DNA of 10,645 nucleotides. Origin: an uncultured Lachnospiraceae bacterium. GTDB lineage: Bacteria > Bacillota_A > Clostridia > Lachnospirales > Lachnospiraceae. Shown here piece by piece: positions 6,253-10,645 of the stretch. Where the stretch lies: NCBI GenBank assembly GCA_910585655.1, contig CAJUFW010000120.1:1-10645 (forward strand). The letters are read 5' to 3'. Positions within the stretch are counted from its first letter, which is position 1; every line of letters begins with the position of its first letter. The position numbers were made by a program, and so were the translations under genes. Under the pieces are notes generated by a model, which saw only the letters and a list, made by a program, of their open reading frames with translations, searched no databases and was not told the DNA's origin.

Positions 6253-6300
6253 AGTCAAATCCCCTGCAGCAAGCTGTAGAGTATTTGATTCTTGCCGCAG
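6253..6300 (+). repeat. Mutually exclusive hairpins between the membrane-protein and Nudix genes
   Basis: Structure A spans 6253-6290: AGTCAAAT pairs with ATTTGATT and CTGCAG with CTGTAG around a CAAG loop, with two internal mismatches and two G-U pairs. Structure B pairs CTGCAGCAAG (6264-6273) with CTTGCCGCAG (6291-6300), 10 pairs with one G-U. They share 6264-6273 and cannot coexist. No T-run follows, so it is not an intrinsic terminator. It may be an RNA switch, a processing site or an intergenic palindromic repeat. Confidence 0.45.
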
Positions 6301-6326
6301 TCGCTTCACAGAAATAAGGAGAAAAA

Positions 6327-6941
6327 ATGGATAACCAATGGCTTCAATGGGCAATTGAATTGCAAAGTCTGGCACAAGCCGGGCTAACTTATGGAAAAGA
6401 TGTGTATGATAAAGAACGTTACGAGCGTATACGGGAAATTTCTGCCGAAATTATGGCTCATCTTTCCGATACGCCGCTTGATAAAGTAAAAGAACTGTTC
6501 TGCAATGAAACCGGATATCAGACGCCTAAAATTGATACCCGTGCCGCTATTTTCAAAGAAAACAAGATTCTCCTTGTTCATGAAAACAACGGAACATGGG
6601 CGCTGCCTGGCGGTTGGTGCGATGTCAATGTTTCTATAGGGGAAAATACGGTCAAAGAAGTAAAGGAAGAAGCTGGTCTGGACGTCACTGCAGACCGAAT
6701 TATCGCCGTACAGGATCGAGCCAAACATAATCTTCCTCTATATGCGTATGGGGTCTGTAAAATCTTTGTCATGTGTTCTGTCATAGGCGGACAGTTTGAA
6801 CAAAATATCGAAACGACAGAATTTCACTACTTTGCCGAACATGAATTGCCCAAACTGGCTACGGAAAAAAACAATGAGGAGCAAATCCAACTATGTTTTA
6901 TGGCTTATCGTTCGGATAACTGGACTACTGTATTTGATTAA
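6327..6941 (+). CDS. Nudix hydrolase with Nudix_N-type N-terminal domain
   Basis: 204 residues, cytoplasmic. AAGGAG stands 6 bases before the ATG. Residues 1-62 (WLQWAIELQSLAQAGLTYGK...) match the helical N-terminal extension (Nudix_N) found in a family of about 200-residue Nudix enzymes that cleave X-linked nucleoside diphosphates, such as CDP-choline or ADP-ribose pyrophosphatases. The catalytic box is at 96-118 (GWCDVNVSIGENTVKEVKEEAGL), with metal-binding E111, E114 and E115 in place. Two consensus positions differ: the first Glu is Val102, and Arg of RE is Lys110. The preceding WALPGGW (91-97) is typical. The substrate cannot be read from the sequence. It may be co-transcribed with the membrane protein. 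It ends 22 bases from the convergent protease gene with no terminator between them. Confidence 0.92.
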   Translation: MDNQWLQWAIELQSLAQAGLTYGKDVYDKERYERIREISAEIMAHLSDTPLDKVKELFCNETGYQTPKIDTRAAIFKENKILLVHENNGTWALPGGWCDVNVSIGENTVKEVKEEAGLDVTADRIIAVQDRAKHNLPLYAYGVCKIFVMCSVIGGQFEQNIETTEFHYFAEHELPKLATEKNNEEQIQLCFMAYRSDNWTTVFD

Positions 6942-6963
6942 CGCAGCGAACGGTCTTTCTATT

Positions 6964-8391
6964 CTAGGAAAAATATTGAATAATTTCCCTATATAGTTCC
7001 TTTTTCTCAAACTCCTCTTCCTTTACTCGATATATCTCTTCCTCCCTTAGTAACTGCTGTATACCAGTTTCCTTTCCTTCTTGCTCTAAAAATAAAATCA
7101 AGTCTGGCGTATATACTTTTTTCAAATAAGACAGAACACTGTTGCCGTGGGCATCAGGCGGAACATATTCCAGACCATATAAATAAGCATACTCCCAATT
7201 TGAGACTGCTACACATTGATAGCCCTGTTCTCGAAATTGTTTGCATAGCCTACTAATCAAACGTATCCCTTCTTTTTTACCCGTCCGAATCCAAATGCAA
7301 GGGGGTAGTTCTGTACTCTCTTCCTCAAATGTCCACCTTGCAGATCCACAATCTTCCTCTGACCAGCAAAGAAGTTCTGCTAGCATTGTTTTTTTTAAAG
7401 TCCCTTCTAAAAAAAGTTCCTGGAAACGACCAGCATACAGCAGACCAAAGTTTTCTCTTTTTTTTACAAAATCTACTACTACTTCCTGATTTCTCTGCAT
7501 ATCCTCTCCTGGAAGCAATACCAGACAGCCCAAATCCCCCATCTCTCCTTTATTATCAGAAACCACCTGAAAAAAGAGACAGTCCTCTACCAGTTCCACA
7601 CCAGACAAATTGAGTAGTACAGCACGATCTATAAAATCTGGATGGAGTGCCTGATAACATTCTCCTGGTACTAATGCCTGAAATAATCCTATAGGACTAG
7701 CATCTTTTTTCCCTATTAAAAATTGGTAAACTGCCGAAGTAACAGTCGGTGCGGCATAGCTATTCGCTCGCTCTGCCGCACCCATCTGAAGCCCCTCTGA
7801 AATTCCCTCTGGAAGAAAAATTTCTCCCACATCAGGATGTATCGCGGAAGCTGCCAAACAAATTCCATTTTGAAAATCTTGATAATGATAAGAAGCACCT
7901 ATCAAATCCCTTCCTACCGCCACTCCCAAGACACCTCCCAAACAGGCAGGCATTGTATATGTTCCAGCATTGTTACCTGCTGCTACGATTATTGTCCCCT
8001 GCCGGATTAATCTGGCTGTCACTTGATATAAAACTTCATAATCTGAGAGTTCTCTTGTTCCGACACTCATATGTATAATCGGAATTTGGTATTCCAGGCA
8101 CCACTCCAGAGCTGCTTTTAGCTTCTCACAATTTGTTCGTAAAGGGATACCCTCAAAAATACAAAGACTTATCAGTTCCAAATCCTTCTCACATAATCCT
8201 GTTTCCATTATATAATGCTCTAAAATTCTTGCACAGTGCGTCCCATGTAAAGCCGGGCAAAAGTCCTCAGGCTCCTTTTTCCTTACTATTTCTCCTTCTA
8301 AAGTATGTCTTACAACCAAATTCAAAACCAATCTTTGTGGGCAAGAAAGCCTCTCTGCTATAATCCCATCATCTATTACTACTACCTGCAT
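6964..8391 (-). CDS. Cytoplasmic S8 subtilisin-like protease with C-terminal extension
   Basis: 475 residues from ATG 8391, chosen over an upstream in-frame start at 8511 because GGAAGG lies just before 8391 and the longer form would run 40 codons into the exporter gene. Catalytic Asp7 lies in VVVIDDGI, His49 in LHGTHCARIL, oxyanion Asn140 in VAAGNNAG and Ser211 in ANSYAAPTV, a variant of GTSxAAP. The catalytic domain starts at residue 3, with no signal peptide, propeptide or membrane anchor, so it probably acts in the cytoplasm on a specific peptide rather than as a secreted digestive protease. Residues about 255-475 form an extra domain; 371-438 (PCIWIRTGKKEGIRLI..., GYQCVAVSNWEYAYLYGLEYVP, YTPDLILFLE) look like an alpha/beta fold recalling peptide-maturation proteins of clostridial RiPP clusters. 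Coupled to the exporter gene upstream, its likely job is leader-peptide removal. Confidence 0.87.
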   Translation of the reverse strand: MQVVVIDDGIIAERLSCPQRLVLNLVVRHTLEGEIVRKKEPEDFCPALHGTHCARILEHYIMETGLCEKDLELISLCIFEGIPLRTNCEKLKAALEWCLEYQIPIIHMSVGTRELSDYEVLYQVTARLIRQGTIIVAAGNNAGTYTMPACLGGVLGVAVGRDLIGASYHYQDFQNGICLAASAIHPDVGEIFLPEGISEGLQMGAAERANSYAAPTVTSAVYQFLIGKKDASPIGLFQALVPGECYQALHPDFIDRAVLLNLSGVELVEDCLFFQVVSDNKGEMGDLGCLVLLPGEDMQRNQEVVVDFVKKRENFGLLYAGRFQELFLEGTLKKTMLAELLCWSEEDCGSARWTFEEESTELPPCIWIRTGKKEGIRLISRLCKQFREQGYQCVAVSNWEYAYLYGLEYVPPDAHGNSVLSYLKKVYTPDLILFLEQEGKETGIQQLLREEEIYRVKEEEFEKKELYREIIQYFS

Positions 8392-8392
8392 T

Positions 8393-10231
8393 CTATCCTT
8401 CCTCTCCCAGAACTGCCTGAAACTTCTCACTTTGGTAATGGTATAATTCTGCATATCGCTTATTATTTGCCAAAAGTTCCTTCTGTGTCCCATCTTCCAA
8501 AATAGTACCATTCTCCAACACTAAAATCCGGTCAGCTAAAACCACATTAGACAGGCGATGGGAAGTAAAAATAGTCATCTTATCCTTTGATTCCTTTTTC
8601 AAATTTTCAAAAATATCATGTTCTGCTTTTGGATCCAGATTCGAGGAAGGTTCGTCTAAAATCAAGACCGTATGACGGCGATACAAGCATCTGGCCAGAG
8701 CAAGTTTCTGATGCTGCCCTCCAGAAAGTTCTATTCCTTCTTGGTCAAAAATCCTCATCAGATTCGTGTCTAAACCTTTTGAAGCCTTTTCTAAAATATC
8801 CTGGCAGCATGCTTTTTCCAATGCCTCTTGTTCTCCCTGTGTCTCTTTCTCTAAATCGCTCACTCTTATATTTTCAGAAAGTGTCATACAATAATTCCCC
8901 ATCTCCTGAAAATACACGCTGAAGTTTTTCCGTAGACTTTTTATTGTATATTCCCTGATATCTACTCCATTGATTCGGATTATTCCCTCATCTGGTTCAT
9001 ACATCCGCAGTAAAAGCTTCACCAAAGTCGATTTCCCAGAACCATTGACACCAATAAAAACAGTCCTTTTCTCCTTTTCTAACAAAAAACTCACGTCCTC
9101 AAGAACTCTTCTTCCTTTTGTTCCTGGATAGGAAAAACTAACATGCTCAAAAGAAATCGTATCCACCTGCTTTAATTCCTGTATCCCCTCTTTATGCAGT
9201 TTTCCATGAAATCCTAATACTTGCTTCAGATTTACAATCCTTAGACGATTATCATAGATATTAGTAAAAGAATAAGACATAACAAAAAAAGCTGACAATA
9301 ACTGCCCTGTCATTCCGGTATATAAAGGATAATCTCCAACAGAGGCTTTTCCACCAAACACTCGAAATCCAATATCCAAACTTATCCAAGCCAACACCAG
9401 TTCAGGAAGGCAAGACAGCAGGACAGCCACTATTGTTTTTCCGCGAACCACCGCCCTGCGTCTTTGAAACACTTCTTCCCATAAGTTCTGATATTTCTCC
9501 TTTAGCAATTCCCCCATACCAAACAGACGAACATCCTGCGCATATCTTTTTTCCATACTAATTCCCCGAAAATAAGCTTTTCTTCTCTCCATATTCAACT
9601 GTTCCATACTAAGCTGATAAAGAGACTTTGTATACTTTGTAGAGGTGATTCCGTAAGGAACTGCAGCAAATAGTAGCGGCAAAGCATAAAAGGGATGCTC
9701 CTGCCAAAGAATGAAAAATGCCATTAAAAAAGTCAGAGAAGCACCTAAAAAAGAAATTGCATTCCACAATGCCTGTGTGATAGCAAAGGCATCCCTGCCA
9801 GCAGCTTGTAGCTTATCATAATATTCTGTATCATCAAAATACTCCAAGTCTACCTTTGTGGCACAATCTATCAATCGAAGAGAAAGCTCCTCCTGCAACA
9901 ACTCTTCGTGCATCGCTTGGATATATTGCGCTGCTTTTTGCAAAGAATTTTGTAGCAGACGCACAGCACTAACAGCACCAACCAATACAACAAACAAACC
10001 TGAAGGCGCAGAAGTTGTTCCTGAACCTGCCAACAAATCTAACAGATATTTTCCTAAAAAAGAACCTATGATTCCTAAAAGCGACGGGCAAATCTCACAT
10101 AGGATACGAAGCAGGGTATAAATATGAGATGCACGCCAAGACAACCCGATACAGTAAAATAATATCCTGATATACTCTATCAGACCATCTCTCTTTTTTT
10201 TCTCTGTTTCCTTATTTTTGTTCTCCTCCAT
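8393..10231 (-). CDS. ABC exporter half-transporter (TM domain fused to ATPase)
   Basis: 612 residues. The start is set by GGAGGG 7 bases before the ATG. A charged N-terminus is followed by a six-helix exporter-type membrane domain (segments near 38-68, 76-92, 155-176, 180-196, 262-290 and 308-325), then the nucleotide-binding domain from about 358. The latter holds Walker A GVNGSGKST (394-402), Q-loop Gln442, signature LSGGQ (502-506), Walker B VLILDEP (522-528), D-loop SSNLD and H-loop His558. It is expected to dimerise in the membrane and drive substrate export. There is no N-terminal C39 peptidase domain, so leader cleavage would have to come from a separate enzyme; the adjacent subtilase is the obvious candidate. 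Its TAG stop is 1 nt from the protease ATG. It lies 30 bases downstream of the MacB-like ATPase gene in the same operon. A peptide substrate is inferred from context. Confidence 0.93.
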   Translation of the reverse strand: MEENKNKETEKKKRDGLIEYIRILFYCIGLSWRASHIYTLLRILCEICPSLLGIIGSFLGKYLLDLLAGSGTTSAPSGLFVVLVGAVSAVRLLQNSLQKAAQYIQAMHEELLQEELSLRLIDCATKVDLEYFDDTEYYDKLQAAGRDAFAITQALWNAISFLGASLTFLMAFFILWQEHPFYALPLLFAAVPYGITSTKYTKSLYQLSMEQLNMERRKAYFRGISMEKRYAQDVRLFGMGELLKEKYQNLWEEVFQRRRAVVRGKTIVAVLLSCLPELVLAWISLDIGFRVFGGKASVGDYPLYTGMTGQLLSAFFVMSYSFTNIYDNRLRIVNLKQVLGFHGKLHKEGIQELKQVDTISFEHVSFSYPGTKGRRVLEDVSFLLEKEKRTVFIGVNGSGKSTLVKLLLRMYEPDEGIIRINGVDIREYTIKSLRKNFSVYFQEMGNYCMTLSENIRVSDLEKETQGEQEALEKACCQDILEKASKGLDTNLMRIFDQEGIELSGGQHQKLALARCLYRRHTVLILDEPSSNLDPKAEHDIFENLKKESKDKMTIFTSHRLSNVVLADRILVLENGTILEDGTQKELLANNKRYAELYHYQSEKFQAVLGEEG

Positions 10232-10261
10232 TCAGATACCCTCCTGCCTGATCCCTTTGCT

Positions 10262-10633
10262 TTATGCAACCTCCTCTACTAATCGACCATCCTTCATCCG
10301 AAATACTCGGTCAGCCAGCTCCGCTGCCTGCATATCATGCGTCACCACTACCACACAATACCCTTGCTGATGTGCCAAATCCTGCAAAATCCGAAAAATA
10401 CGCTCTGTATTCTCTTCGTCCAGATTCCCGGTCGGCTCATCTGCCAAAAGTATCTTCGCACCCGTAGAAAGCGCACGGGCTATCGCCACCCGCTGCTGTT
10501 CCCCTCCGGAAAGCTGGGATGGATAGCGTTTGTGTTTCTCTTTGGTAATCCCCATCAATTCCAATAGTTCCCCGGCACGTTTTACCGCATCCTTTTTTGT
10601 TCTCCCGTTCAATTCCATTGGGTAACAGACATT
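10262..10633 (-). CDS. MacB/LolD-type ABC transporter ATP-binding protein, 5' truncated
   Basis: 123 residues are visible, up to the adapter-derived end. The frame reads NVCYPMELNG at its start, matching the ENVxxPLxLxG segment that follows the Q-loop in this family, so the ATG at 10618 is internal and about the first 100 residues, including Walker A, lie off the contig. Signature LSGGEQQR (41-48), Walker B KILLADEP (60-67), D-loop TGNLD and H-loop VTHD (His99) are intact. Such ATPases pair with FtsX/MacB-like permeases, in efflux of antimicrobial peptides or lipoprotein handling. No such permease is visible; it may lie upstream. Heading an operon with an ABC exporter and a subtilase, it may provide self-protection against the exported product (inference). 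Confidence 0.92.
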   Translation of the reverse strand, partial: NVCYPMELNGRTKKDAVKRAGELLELMGITKEKHKRYPSQLSGGEQQRVAIARALSTGAKILLADEPTGNLDEENTERIFRILQDLAHQQGYCVVVVTHDMQAAELADRVFRMKDGRLVEEVA

Positions 10634-10645
10634 AGATCGGAAGAG
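10634..10645. other. Untrimmed Illumina adapter at the contig end
   Basis: The final 12 bases, AGATCGGAAGAG, are identical to the start of the Illumina TruSeq adapter. They sit exactly at the sequence edge, where adapter read-through would remain. They are almost certainly not genomic. Confidence 0.93.

Noticed and set aside
8392..8511. 40-residue N-terminal extension of the subtilase
   Set aside because: It would overlap the exporter's coding end in another frame, while a well-spaced GGAAGG supports the start at 8391.
10616..10618. ATG at 10618 as the start of the MacB-like ATPase
   Set aside because: Upstream codons (NVCYP) continue the family's conserved ENVxxP segment and Walker A is missing, so the gene is cut by the contig end.
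1..10645. tRNA genes, CRISPR arrays, insertion sequences, attachment sites or replication origin
   Set aside because: I scanned by eye for cloverleaf arms, regular spaced repeats, transposase motifs and long terminal inverted repeats, and found nothing that holds up.

Overview
The window looks like a chromosomal contig from a low-to-mid GC Firmicute of class Clostridia, most likely Lachnospiraceae. The evidence is strong AGGAGG-type ribosome binding sites, a T-box-controlled prolyl-tRNA synthetase of the eukaryote/archaeal-like class with a C-terminal Cys-rich zinc domain, a Spo0A-box-like site, and the ABC exporter and gut-Clostridia style peptide-processing genes. No tRNA, rRNA, CRISPR array, transposase or integrase was seen. 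The genus cannot be fixed from this sequence alone.

Layout. Bases 1-1296 (+) hold the 3' part of a hemerythrin / CheX-like / receiver fusion whose start lies left of the window. A small, possibly frameshifted ORF follows, ending at 1707. A strong bidirectional terminator (1729-1782) then separates it from convergent proS (1809-3272, -). Upstream of proS are a complete proline T-box leader and its promoter (3341-3616). On the other side, reading right, is an ankyrin-repeat protein with a possible SMI1/KNR4-type C-terminal domain (3732-4817, +). Next comes 568 bases without a convincing gene, holding a hairpin, a good minus-strand promoter (candidate small RNA) and a Spo0A-box-like site. Two more + genes follow: an AT-rich four-TM membrane protein (5386-6231) and a Nudix hydrolase with a Nudix_N extension (6327-6941), separated by alternative RNA hairpins.

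The right third is a minus-strand operon read right to left: a MacB/LolD-type ABC ATPase (truncated by the contig end), a full-length ABC exporter half-transporter, and a subtilisin-fold protease with a C-terminal extension. The exporter stop and protease start are 1 nt apart, so they are probably translationally coupled. The protease has the complete Asp/His/Asn/Ser set but no signal peptide or propeptide, so it probably works in the cytoplasm. Together these suggest a peptide (RiPP-like) maturation and export system whose precursor and modifying enzymes would lie beyond the right edge. This is the most interesting part of the window.

The last 12 bases (10634-10645) exactly match the start of the Illumina TruSeq adapter and should be treated as artefact, not genome.
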